Positions 16,807-24,948 of a stretch of DNA of 37,052 nucleotides are shown here, in pieces. The position numbers and the translations under genes were made by a program. This DNA comes from Desulfotignum sp. (lineage in GTDB: Bacteria; Desulfobacterota; Desulfobacteria; Desulfobacterales; Desulfobacteraceae): positions 1 through 37,052 of the forward strand of contig JAABUB010000029.1 of the NCBI GenBank assembly GCA_011389575.1, read 5' to 3'. The notes beneath the pieces were generated by a model. The model ran no database searches. It had not been told where the DNA came from and saw only the letters and a program-made list of their open reading frames with translations. Each line of letters opens with the position of its first letter. Position 1 is the first letter of the stretch.

Positions 16807-19800
16807 ATGCACATCACATCCAGCGGCGGACTGAGTGTCTCCGCAGGCGCCCATATCATAGAAAAAGCAAAACGTGTGAACCTTAACCCCAGCCTGCTGT
16901 ACGAGGCGGTAATTGACCTTTCATCGGAAGGGTTTATCACTGCCAACTGTATCAACCTGGCAGCCGGCATTCTTCTCGACGACCTGGGCCTGCCCGTCTA
17001 TTTTTTTGAAACCATCACCAAGGAATCTTTGAAAAGTATTCTGGCATCCATTGCCAAAGGCATTCACCTCAGCACAGACAACAAGGTGGCACTGCATTCC
17101 TGGGTGGCGGATATAGATTTTGACCTGAACCAGGACAGCAATGTCCAGCGGGTGCGCATTGCTACGGCTGAAACCCGTGACAGAATGGAACGGATCCTGG
17201 ATAAATTGTTGTCCGGGCATCGCAGAGAATATTATTACAACCCGGAAAAACAATATTTCACCTATGTGTTCCGGCCGGAAACTGTGGCGGATTTTCCGGA
17301 TGATGATTTTGCCGAGTCCCGTTTTCTGTTCAACAGGAACCAGGATTATACCGCCATTCCCCGGCTGACCCGGAACCGGTATGAAAAATTTCTGGCCCGG
17401 GTGGACCAGCATGTGACCCCGTTTGTGGAGGTGTTCAACCTGTCGGATATCGGTGAGATCCGGTTCATGTTCAATTCAGATTTTGAACGTCCCCAGCTCC
17501 CGGTCTTGAGAAAATTGTTTGCCGATCATGGCCTGACCATTACCCGGGCATACTGGGAACCCTATTTCACCGAGACCAGGGTGCCCACATCCATCTGTTC
17601 TCTGTATGTGGCAGGAGAACTGTCCAGGAACCAGGAAGCCCTTCTGCTCGATGATCTGCAGGCATTTTTGAGTTTTCACATCACCCGGATTACCAGGCTT
17701 TACGTGGAGGGCATCCTCAGTTTCAGGGAAATGCTGTTTGCCGGCAATGCCGTGGATTTCACCCACATGTTTATTTTCAAGGAACAGGGAACCAGAACAG
17801 ACAGGGAGATCATGGAAAGCCTGGATTCCGTGGACCACAGGGAAGCGTTTTCCGAACGGATCCATGAATCCAATAAGTTTACCTATGTATCGGAAATGAT
17901 ACTGGATACTGCCATGGAACATCCGGATCTGATCCGGTTTCTGTTTGCGCTGTTTGACCGGAAATTCAACCCGGCCGGTCAGGAGGGCCTGACTGCAAAA
18001 CAGTTTGAAAAAAAAGCTGCGGAGTTTAAACTGATGCTGGGGGTGCGGTTTATGGATGACCCCATGGGATATGATGTTTTCACATTCATGACCAAACTGA
18101 TCTCCTCCTGTCTGAAAACCAATTTTTACAAGCCGGAAAAACGGTCCTTTTCTTTCCGCCTGGACAACAAGGTCCTGGATCCGCTGGTGTTCAAGCAGTT
18201 TGTATACGGCCTGTTTTTTGTCAACGGCCATTATGCCTGCGGTACCCATCTGAGGGCCGATGACATTGCCAGGGGCGGGCTGCGCATGATCCGGGTGACC
18301 CCGGCCAACCATGGCATGGAACTGGACAATGCCGTGCTTCTCAATTATGCCCTGGGCCCCAAAGCCCAGCGCCTCAAGCACAAGGATATCTGTGAGAGCG
18401 GATCCAAAGGGGTGGTGGTACCTTATTTTTTATATGCCGGTTACAGCATGGATGCCCTGTTTGATTATACAGAGGGAATAATGGATCTCATGCTCACCGA
18501 TGCCCATGTGAAAGATTATTACGGCCGGCCGGAGATGGTTTTCTTCGGACCGGATGAAGGCACAGCCCCGCTCATGGATGCTGTGGCATTCCGGGCAAAG
18601 CAGCGGGGATATGCATATTGGCGGACCATTACCACGGGCAAGAGCTTCGGGATCCCCCACGATACCTACGGCATGCTGGAAAACAAAGATCTTTTTGGTC
18701 TGGTGCCCCATGGAAAAGCCGGCACCGAACTGCTCATCAAAGGCGAATCCTGTGGTACCTTCACAAACATGGCGGACATTTATGACCGCATCGGCGGGCA
18801 GGTGGATACCAGCGGCATGACCACCACCTCGGTCATGGGTGCTTTCCGGACCCTGATCGCCCACAGCAATGAAAAAGAACAGGACCTGAACCTGATGATG
18901 ACCGGCGGGCCGGACGGGGACCTGGGCAGCAATGAAATCCAGTGCTATAAAGGCAAAATATGCCTGGTGGTGGATGGCGGATCTGTTTTGTTTGACCCGG
19001 ACGGGCTGGATAAAAAAACCCTCATGCAGATCGCTTTCATGCGCCACACCAACCCCCGGGCAAATTCCCTGGCATTTCCAAAAGAAAAACTGGGGAAAAA
19101 CGGTTTTCAGGTGCCCTTGAAAGGCAAGAACATAACCCTGCCGGACGGCACCCTGGTGGCGGACGGGGCCATGTTCCACCGCAATTTCATCACTGATCCG
19201 GTCAACCGCAAATATATCGAACAGGCCGATATCCAGGCATTTATTCCCTGCGGCGGGTTCAAGGATACCATCAACCAGCGAAATATCAAAGCATTCACCA
19301 GCCTGTTCAGGGAACTGCGGTTCATTGTGGAAGGGGCCAATGTGTTTTTTGATGATGCTGCCCGCCGGTATATCGCAAAAAACACCGGTATTTTACAGAT
19401 CAAGGACTCTTCCGCCAACAAGGGCGGGGTATTTTCTTCAGCTGTGGCTGAAGTGCTCACCGCTTTTCTGTTTGAAGATGATTATGAAAAACGGCTCCTG
19501 GAAGATACCGTCACCCGGTGGGCCCTGATCCGGGACATTTTACATCTGGTGCATACCTATGCCTGCACAGAAACCGGTATGCTCCTGAAAATTCATGAGA
19601 AAAATCCTGACACACCGTTGTTTGTGTTATCTGAACAGACCAGTGAGCAGATTTTTGCTTTTCAGGCCCGGGTGGCCGACCGGCTCGATGATATTGTGAA
19701 AGACCAGGACCTGCTCTGGCAGGTGCTGGCCGCCTATATTCCCGGGGTTCTGGTGAAGATTCTGGGCAAAGAAGCCATTCTGGGCATTATGAATGCCAAA

Positions 19801-19950
19801 AAGCTGCAGCCATACCGCAATGCCATTGTGACCAAAAAGATTGCTTCCACTGCGTTTTACCGGTATGGCAGTGAGTGGGATGCATATGTGGCATCTGTTG
19901 AAGCTGATTTTACCGGTGCCATGAAGCAATTGTTCGACACCGGCAATTAA
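16807..19950 (+). CDS. NAD-dependent glutamate dehydrogenase, about 115-kDa (GDH2-like) type
   Basis: A 1047-residue enzyme that oxidises glutamate to 2-oxoglutarate and ammonia. The N-terminal 400 residues are a poorly conserved regulatory region. The catalytic part includes HLRADDIARGGLRMIR (substrate site), KGVVVPYF, GPDEGTAPLMDAVAFRAK, and TTTSVMGAF. The NAD-binding Rossmann region MTGGPDGDLGSNEI is also present, a motif shared with fungal GDH2, and later SSANKGGVFSSAVAEVL. Common bacterial large GDHs are about 1600 residues (180 kDa), so this protein belongs with the shorter fungal/protist-like class, which is also found in some bacteria. It is followed 58 bases later by a second, unrelated GDH. 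Confidence 0.9.
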   Translation: MHITSSGGLSVSAGAHIIEKAKRVNLNPSLLYEAVIDLSSEGFITANCINLAAGILLDDLGLPVYFFETITKESLKSILASIAKGIHLSTDNKVALHSWVADIDFDLNQDSNVQRVRIATAETRDRMERILDKLLSGHRREYYYNPEKQYFTYVFRPETVADFPDDDFAESRFLFNRNQDYTAIPRLTRNRYEKFLARVDQHVTPFVEVFNLSDIGEIRFMFNSDFERPQLPVLRKLFADHGLTITRAYWEPYFTETRVPTSICSLYVAGELSRNQEALLLDDLQAFLSFHITRITRLYVEGILSFREMLFAGNAVDFTHMFIFKEQGTRTDREIMESLDSVDHREAFSERIHESNKFTYVSEMILDTAMEHPDLIRFLFALFDRKFNPAGQEGLTAKQFEKKAAEFKLMLGVRFMDDPMGYDVFTFMTKLISSCLKTNFYKPEKRSFSFRLDNKVLDPLVFKQFVYGLFFVNGHYACGTHLRADDIARGGLRMIRVTPANHGMELDNAVLLNYALGPKAQRLKHKDICESGSKGVVVPYFLYAGYSMDALFDYTEGIMDLMLTDAHVKDYYGRPEMVFFGPDEGTAPLMDAVAFRAKQRGYAYWRTITTGKSFGIPHDTYGMLENKDLFGLVPHGKAGTELLIKGESCGTFTNMADIYDRIGGQVDTSGMTTTSVMGAFRTLIAHSNEKEQDLNLMMTGGPDGDLGSNEIQCYKGKICLVVDGGSVLFDPDGLDKKTLMQIAFMRHTNPRANSLAFPKEKLGKNGFQVPLKGKNITLPDGTLVADGAMFHRNFITDPVNRKYIEQADIQAFIPCGGFKDTINQRNIKAFTSLFRELRFIVEGANVFFDDAARRYIAKNTGILQIKDSSANKGGVFSSAVAEVLTAFLFEDDYEKRLLEDTVTRWALIRDILHLVHTYACTETGMLLKIHEKNPDTPLFVLSEQTSEQIFAFQARVADRLDDIVKDQDLLWQVLAAYIPGVLVKILGKEAILGIMNAKKLQPYRNAIVTKKIASTAFYRYGSEWDAYVASVEADFTGAMKQLFDTGN

Positions 19951-20008
19951 AATTGTGTTATAAAAGATGTGGACTGCATCTGGCAACCACAGGATACAGG
20001 AGAGAAAA

Positions 20009-21358
20009 ATGACCACGATTATGGATGTTATCAATGCAAGAGATCCCTTTGAAAAGGAATTTCACCAGGCGGTAACAGAGGTGATTGAATCGGTGAAACC
20101 GGTTCTGGACCAGAATCCCGAGTACCGGCATGCCCGGATCATGGAGCGTATGGTGGAACCGGAGCGTACCATCCAGTTCCGGGTGCCGTGGATGGATGAC
20201 CAGGGCAGGGTACAGGTCAACCGGGGGTTTCGCATAGAAATGAATTCAGCCATCGGGCCCTACAAAGGGGGATTGCGGTTTCATCCGTCGGTGAATCTGT
20301 CCATTCTCAAATTCCTGGCCTTTGAACAGGTGTTTAAAAATGCCCTGACCACCCTGCCCATGGGCGGCGGAAAAGGGGGATCTGATTTTGATCCCAAGGG
20401 AAAATCCGACAATGAGGTCATGCGGTTCTGCCAGTGTTTCATGGCGGAACTGTACCGCCACCTGGGACCGGATACAGATGTACCGGCCGGGGATATCGGT
20501 GTGGGCAGTCGGGAAATCGGATACCTTTTCGGTATGTACAAAAAATTGAAAAATGAATTTACCGGCGTGCTCACCGGAAAAAGCCTCAGCTGGGGCGGCA
20601 GTCTTATCCGCCCTGAAGCCACAGGATACGGGTCTGTTTTTTTTGCCGATGAAATGCTGGCCACCAAAAACCAGAGCCTTACAGACAAGATATGTCTGGT
20701 GTCCGGATCCGGGAACGTGGCCCAGTATACCACGGAAAAAATAATCGATCTGGGCGGTAATGTAGTCACCTTGTCTGATTCTTCAGGATATATCTATGAT
20801 GAAAAAGGCATAGATAAGGGAAAACTGCAATATGTGATGTATCTGAAAAATGTAAAGCGCGACCGGATAAAAGCATATGCAGAAAAATATCCGGAAGCGG
20901 TGTATACGGCACTGGATCCTGGATCCGACCACAACCCTTTGTGGGACCATAAGGCGGACTGTGCTTTTCCGTCGGCCACCCAGAATGAAATCAACAAAAA
21001 TGATGCCCGAAACCTGGTGAAAAACGGGGTTCAGGTGGTGAGTGAAGGGGCCAATATGCCCACCACCCCGGACGGGGTCGATATCTTCCTGGACAGCAAA
21101 ATGCTCTTTGCACCGGGAAAGGCTGCCAACGCAGGGGGCGTGGCGGTTTCCGGCCTGGAGATGTCCCAGAACGCCATGCGCATCAAATGGTCCAGGCAGG
21201 AAGTGGAGGCCAGGCTCAAAGGCATCATGCAGCGCATCCACGCGGACTGCCTGACCGCTTCTGAAGAATACGGCACACCGGGCAATTATGTGAACGGTGC
21301 GAATATCGCCGGATTTGTTAAAGTGGCGGATGCCATGATGGACCAGGGGCTCGTGTGA
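20009..21358 (+). CDS. gdhA: Glutamate dehydrogenase, hexameric GdhA type (probably NADP-specific)
   Basis: A 449-residue small-type glutamate dehydrogenase. The ELFV N domain has RVPWMDDQGRVQVNRGFR, then YKGGLRFHPSVN and the catalytic-lysine block LPMGGGKGGSDFDPKGKSD. PAGDIGVGSREIGYLFG follows, and the dinucleotide-binding domain has CLVSGSGNVAQYTTEK. Length and sequence are those of the E. coli GdhA class, which normally uses NADPH to assimilate ammonium into glutamate. The ATG at 20009 is chosen because AGGAGA stands five bases upstream; an in-frame ATG at 19967 would add 14 atypical residues. The gene lies 58 bases downstream of the NAD-type GDH and may share its transcript. Its stop abuts the convergent next gene. 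Confidence 0.95.
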   Translation: MTTIMDVINARDPFEKEFHQAVTEVIESVKPVLDQNPEYRHARIMERMVEPERTIQFRVPWMDDQGRVQVNRGFRIEMNSAIGPYKGGLRFHPSVNLSILKFLAFEQVFKNALTTLPMGGGKGGSDFDPKGKSDNEVMRFCQCFMAELYRHLGPDTDVPAGDIGVGSREIGYLFGMYKKLKNEFTGVLTGKSLSWGGSLIRPEATGYGSVFFADEMLATKNQSLTDKICLVSGSGNVAQYTTEKIIDLGGNVVTLSDSSGYIYDEKGIDKGKLQYVMYLKNVKRDRIKAYAEKYPEAVYTALDPGSDHNPLWDHKADCAFPSATQNEINKNDARNLVKNGVQVVSEGANMPTTPDGVDIFLDSKMLFAPGKAANAGGVAVSGLEMSQNAMRIKWSRQEVEARLKGIMQRIHADCLTASEEYGTPGNYVNGANIAGFVKVADAMMDQGLV

Positions 21359-21766
21359 TCAAAAATCGGTGATGTCCGGTGCGATGACAGCTGTTTCATT
21401 GGGCCGGATTGTCCGCCAGGATATGGTATACAAAGGGGTGCCGGACAGTTTCCGGTCAGGGGTCAGATGGGCCACCATGACCGGGTCATCCATTTTTACC
21501 CACATCACTTTTTCCATGTCAAGATCGTACTCTCTGCTGATTTTTTCTGCAAAGTTGTGGATATAATTTTCCAAAGAGGTGTTCATGACCGCATTGGTTT
21601 TTGCGGATTTGAACACTACGGCAAAGGGAAAGAGGTATTGGATACGGGAGGTTTCATCCCCTATTTTGAGAATTCTCACCTGGTAACGGCCGGGCCACCA
21701 GGAAATGGGTTTTTTTCCTGAATGGCTTTTTCCGTCCCATTCATAGGTGAAGTCATGCAGAATCAT
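21359..21766 (-). CDS. Conserved hypothetical protein, last gene of five-gene operon
   Basis: A soluble protein of 135 residues with no family I recognise. It begins MILHDFTYEWDGKSHSGKKP, has a WWPGRYQVRILKIG stretch, and is predicted mixed alpha/beta, without signal peptide, membrane helix or cysteine motif. The start at 21766 is chosen because AGGAGA lies four bases upstream, rather than the open frame running back to 21901. It starts 17 bases after the stop of the upstream 557-residue gene, so it belongs to the same transcript. The stop abuts the gdhA stop on the other strand. Confidence 0.75.
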   Translation of the reverse strand: MILHDFTYEWDGKSHSGKKPISWWPGRYQVRILKIGDETSRIQYLFPFAVVFKSAKTNAVMNTSLENYIHNFAEKISREYDLDMEKVMWVKMDDPVMVAHLTPDRKLSGTPLYTISWRTIRPNETAVIAPDITDF

Positions 21767-21783
21767 GGCATCTCCTTTCTTTT

Positions 21784-23457
21784 TCAGGCCAAAATGCTGC
21801 GGCAGGCGTGGGCAAAATCTTCCGGATACACCCCGCTGATCCACCGCAGCTGGGCCTCGGAAAATGTGGCCGGGGCATAGGGAAGCCTGGGGATAAAACA
21901 ATACATCAGATGCTGACCTATGTGTTTTTCATCAAACCGGCCGGAAAATTCTATGCCTGTGACCATGTCAGCTCCCAGTTTTTCCAGAACCTGGACCGCT
22001 TTCAACATACCCATATCCAGGGCCTTTCTGGTGGGAATGTCTGCTGCCAGCACATGGGGAATGCAGTTTTTAGTCATGAGCACAATTTCCCATTCACTGA
22101 CCTGGGCCTTGGGTACAAAGAGCAGGATATGGTCATCTTCATGAATAATGAGTGAATTTTCCCCCTTGTTGCTGCCGTCGGTACGGCAATTGTTTCGTAT
22201 GGCATCAAAATAAGCATCAAAAAACGGTTTGCCATGGGCGGTTTCATAGTTTCTGACAAAATCGGACACCAGATCTCCGCAGGAAAAGGATGGAAGAGGG
22301 CCGTGGGCAGGGTCATTCACCTGTCTGGGAATCAGCGCGTTCTGCTGGTGAATCATCTGGTGGGAGGCATGGAGTCTGTGGCCGGACTGGGCAAACCCGA
22401 ATCCGAAATTCCATCCCCACAAAGTCCCGTTGAAATCCAGTTCAGGACCCTGACCGCTGTCCAGAAGAGCCATGACTGACAGGCGCAGATCTTCTAACGT
22501 CTGTTCCGGCATACAGGTGCGATGCTGTGGGATCCGGATACCCAGCTGCCTGGCCAGGCGGGCATAGACCCGCTGGTAATACAGATGGCGCAGGCCCTGT
22601 ATGTCTGCGGTGGACAGGTCCTGTGCCCGGTACCGGATGCTGTCATAGGCCATGTTGGATGCAAAATGGCCCCAGGGAATATAGGAGTTGCGGCGCAGAT
22701 ATTCAAACACATGGGTGGCACCGTCAGTGTATTCTCCGACAATTTCACTGTTTCCCTGGATGCCGGGGCGAAGCACCATTGCCTCTTTGTAATCATCGGG
22801 CAGACAGGGATTGTTCACCAGCACTTCAAACAGGTCATGGCAGTGAATATCCGGCACAGGTGTGCCGGTATGTCCCGGACAAAAACCCATGCCGGCCAAA
22901 GATGCAGTCCCGGGTGTAAACACCAGGGTGCAGGCCTGGCAGGCCAAAGCGCACAATTCTTCAGGATCGGTGGATGCCTGGGCCAGGGCGATTTTCAAGG
23001 GATGGGGCAGGACTGTAATCAACCGGATCTTTTCATGGGGTGTAAGATCTTTATTCCATTCATCCAGACTGGCGAAAAAAGAGCATGCCTTGGGCCGGGT
23101 AATGCCGATTTTTTCAGGGTGCCCGGCTTTGGTATCTGCCCAGGTGGAATTGATATAGGTGGTGCCCCGGAAAGACAATGGATTGGCGATTTCATATATG
23201 GTGTCTGCTGCCGGTTCCTGAACCGTGTCCCCGGGGAAATTGGCATGATTCCATACCGGAGTGCCCCCGGGCAGGTGTCCCAGCCGGGAGATATAATCAT
23301 TTTCCCGCAGATTGGCCACAGTAAAATGCGGCCGGTGGATGCCTACCCGGAATCGTCCGCCGGGACTGACACAGGTGTGCACAGAGGAGAAGGCAGCAGA
23401 CAAAGAAGGGATGCAATTGGTGGGCATGTTCATGGAAGCCTCGGGTTTTTTTGTCAT
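21784..23457 (-). CDS. Uncharacterised 557-residue protein with histidine cluster (possibly HIT/GalT-like)
   Basis: A large cytoplasmic protein without signal peptide or membrane helices. A striking histidine cluster is present: H360, H363, H366 and H370 in GHRLHASHQMIHQQ, preceded by LWGWNFGFGF. Later, SLIIHEDDHILLFVPKAQVSEWEIVLMTK resembles the beta-sheet of HIT-superfamily nucleotidyl transferases (GalT, Ap4A phosphorylase). The HIT assignment is tentative because the exact HxHxH pattern is not met. Other recognisable blocks are CPGHTGTPVPDIHCHDLFEVL and GEYTDGATHVFEYLRR. The ATG at 23457 overlaps the stop of the cupin gene (ATGA); an internal ATG at 23433 with GAGG upstream is the alternative. 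Function unknown. Confidence 0.8.
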   Translation of the reverse strand: MTKKPEASMNMPTNCIPSLSAAFSSVHTCVSPGGRFRVGIHRPHFTVANLRENDYISRLGHLPGGTPVWNHANFPGDTVQEPAADTIYEIANPLSFRGTTYINSTWADTKAGHPEKIGITRPKACSFFASLDEWNKDLTPHEKIRLITVLPHPLKIALAQASTDPEELCALACQACTLVFTPGTASLAGMGFCPGHTGTPVPDIHCHDLFEVLVNNPCLPDDYKEAMVLRPGIQGNSEIVGEYTDGATHVFEYLRRNSYIPWGHFASNMAYDSIRYRAQDLSTADIQGLRHLYYQRVYARLARQLGIRIPQHRTCMPEQTLEDLRLSVMALLDSGQGPELDFNGTLWGWNFGFGFAQSGHRLHASHQMIHQQNALIPRQVNDPAHGPLPSFSCGDLVSDFVRNYETAHGKPFFDAYFDAIRNNCRTDGSNKGENSLIIHEDDHILLFVPKAQVSEWEIVLMTKNCIPHVLAADIPTRKALDMGMLKAVQVLEKLGADMVTGIEFSGRFDEKHIGQHLMYCFIPRLPYAPATFSEAQLRWISGVYPEDFAHACRSILA

Positions 23458-23915
23458 ATAAATGGATGTAATCCGCTGCCAAGGGAGTTGAACTTTTCCA
23501 GGTCGGATGGGTGATCCGCCAGAAAGCAAAAGTCGGTAAAATCAAATCCCGGTGCCACGGTACAGCCGGCAAGGGTATGGGCGCCTGTGGTTGCGGCTGC
23601 CTGCCAGACCCCTGCCGGAACAACTGCTGTATAATCAGGGCAGTCTTTGCCGATAAAAGTTTGCGTCAGATTGGATCCGTTAAACTGAATCAGGCGCAGG
23701 GGATCTCCCTGGTAGATATGCCATATTTCGTCGTGGATAACCCGGTGAAACCGGCTCACCTGGCCTTTGGGCAGCAGAAAGTAAATATGGGTGACTGCGG
23801 CCCGTTCAGCCTTTGCGGCATCTGACCATACCTGCTGCCCTGACCGATAGATTTCCCGGAAAAAACCACCTTCAGGATGGGGGTACAGGTTGAATTGTTT
23901 GATCATATCTTTCAT
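23454..23915 (-). CDS. DUF985 (cupin_5) family protein
   Basis: A 153-residue single-domain cupin. The N terminus MKDMIKQFNLYPHPEGGFFREIYRS is the hallmark of the DUF985 family, followed by THIYFLLPKGQVSRFHRVIHDEIWHIYQGDPL and a second strand set ending GFDFTDFCFLADH. The conserved His and Glu residues of the barrel (FHRVIHDEIWH) could bind a metal or small ligand; no activity is firmly known for the family. The start at 23915 gives the usual family length, but an in-frame ATG at 23990 (25 residues more, overlapping the upstream gene) is possible; neither has a strong ribosome site. It is coupled to the downstream 557-residue gene by a four-base overlap. Confidence 0.87.
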   Translation of the reverse strand: MKDMIKQFNLYPHPEGGFFREIYRSGQQVWSDAAKAERAAVTHIYFLLPKGQVSRFHRVIHDEIWHIYQGDPLRLIQFNGSNLTQTFIGKDCPDYTAVVPAGVWQAAATTGAHTLAGCTVAPGFDFTDFCFLADHPSDLEKFNSLGSGLHPFI

Positions 23916-23979
23916 ATAAGGGTGATACCGTATATCCCAAAATCTGTCAAGATTGGGTGTTTTCAGACCCAGTAACAGG

Positions 23980-24948
23980 TCAGCTTTCATCTTCAATGGC
24001 TGCCAGGGCATCCCGGGCAGCATCTTTCAGATCCGGGTGCACCAGACCGGGTAATATTTTCTGTATCCAGGCTTTTGTTTCACGTGTGCCGATTTCACCC
24101 AGAATGTATAATATATCTCCCTGGACCGAAACCTCTTGATCAGCAAATGCCTGGATAAGAAGGGGGCAAAGTTGTGCTGCCAGTTCAGGCGCTTCTTCTG
24201 CCAGGGTTTCCACCACCACCATGGCACCCAGACGCACCGACCATGTGTTGTGCAGCAAGAGTGCGGCAAAACCGTTGAAAATATGACCGGCCTGGATCAT
24301 CTGTTGACATATCCACCGGGCATCCCCCTGTTCCAGGATATTTTTCAGGGTATCAGGGCCCAGCTGTGAAGGATCCGGCCGGATAATCATGTCCAGGATT
24401 TCTTTTTGGGAGGTCTGACCGGTCCACCTGAAATCCTGGTTCAAGATCAAACAGGGAGCAGATAATACCTTGTGTTTTCGGGCTGATTCAGGAAACAGGC
24501 TGCCATCGATGATATGCAGAAAAATTTTTTTCTCATGGGCTGCCAAAGGAATAAGGGTCCTGACCATATCGGGACAATGGGGGCATTGCAGGGCAATGAA
24601 AAGAATCAAGCGGCAGGGATGATCCAGAAGAGTCAACATGCGTTGCTTGTGGTCTTCCAAAACAGGCAGGGGGTCGGCCAGAAAGGACAGGGCTTCCAGA
24701 AAAGGCGCCAGCTCTTTTTCCAGGGGAAGTGCGCTGAAAAGGATGTTGTCGGCTATAAAGATGGCGGGCAGATGTGTTTTTTGCTCTGAGGGCTGAATTT
24801 TGAGGCATGGGGCCAGTCGGGAAAGTTCTCTGGTAAAGTCATCAAAACCTGCCTGCTCCGGATGGCTGGACCGGGATAAAAAAATCTTTTGGGTATGTGT
24901 CTGTTTTTGTGCCCAGGCACGAATTTTTTCTTTGTCTTCGATTTTCAT
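23980..24948 (-). CDS. AhpF N-terminal-like thioredoxin-fold protein fused to HEAT repeats
   Basis: A 322-residue protein. Residues about 1-205 resemble the tandem thioredoxin-fold N-terminal domain of AhpF: a redox motif CPHC (C122-C125) in LQCPHCPDMVRTLIPLA, then FLHIIDGSLFPESARKHKVLSAPCLILN, which parallels the AhpF segment after its CxxC. Residues about 215-320 are HEAT-like helical repeats (LLHNTWSVRLGAMVVVETLAEEAPELA and VSVQGDILYILGEIGTRETKAWI). No flavin or NADH domain is present, so it is not a complete AhpF. It could act as a dithiol relay docked to a partner through the HEAT part. It overlaps the upstream regulator gene by four bases (ATGA). Confidence 0.82.
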   Translation of the reverse strand: MKIEDKEKIRAWAQKQTHTQKIFLSRSSHPEQAGFDDFTRELSRLAPCLKIQPSEQKTHLPAIFIADNILFSALPLEKELAPFLEALSFLADPLPVLEDHKQRMLTLLDHPCRLILFIALQCPHCPDMVRTLIPLAAHEKKIFLHIIDGSLFPESARKHKVLSAPCLILNQDFRWTGQTSQKEILDMIIRPDPSQLGPDTLKNILEQGDARWICQQMIQAGHIFNGFAALLLHNTWSVRLGAMVVVETLAEEAPELAAQLCPLLIQAFADQEVSVQGDILYILGEIGTRETKAWIQKILPGLVHPDLKDAARDALAAIEDES

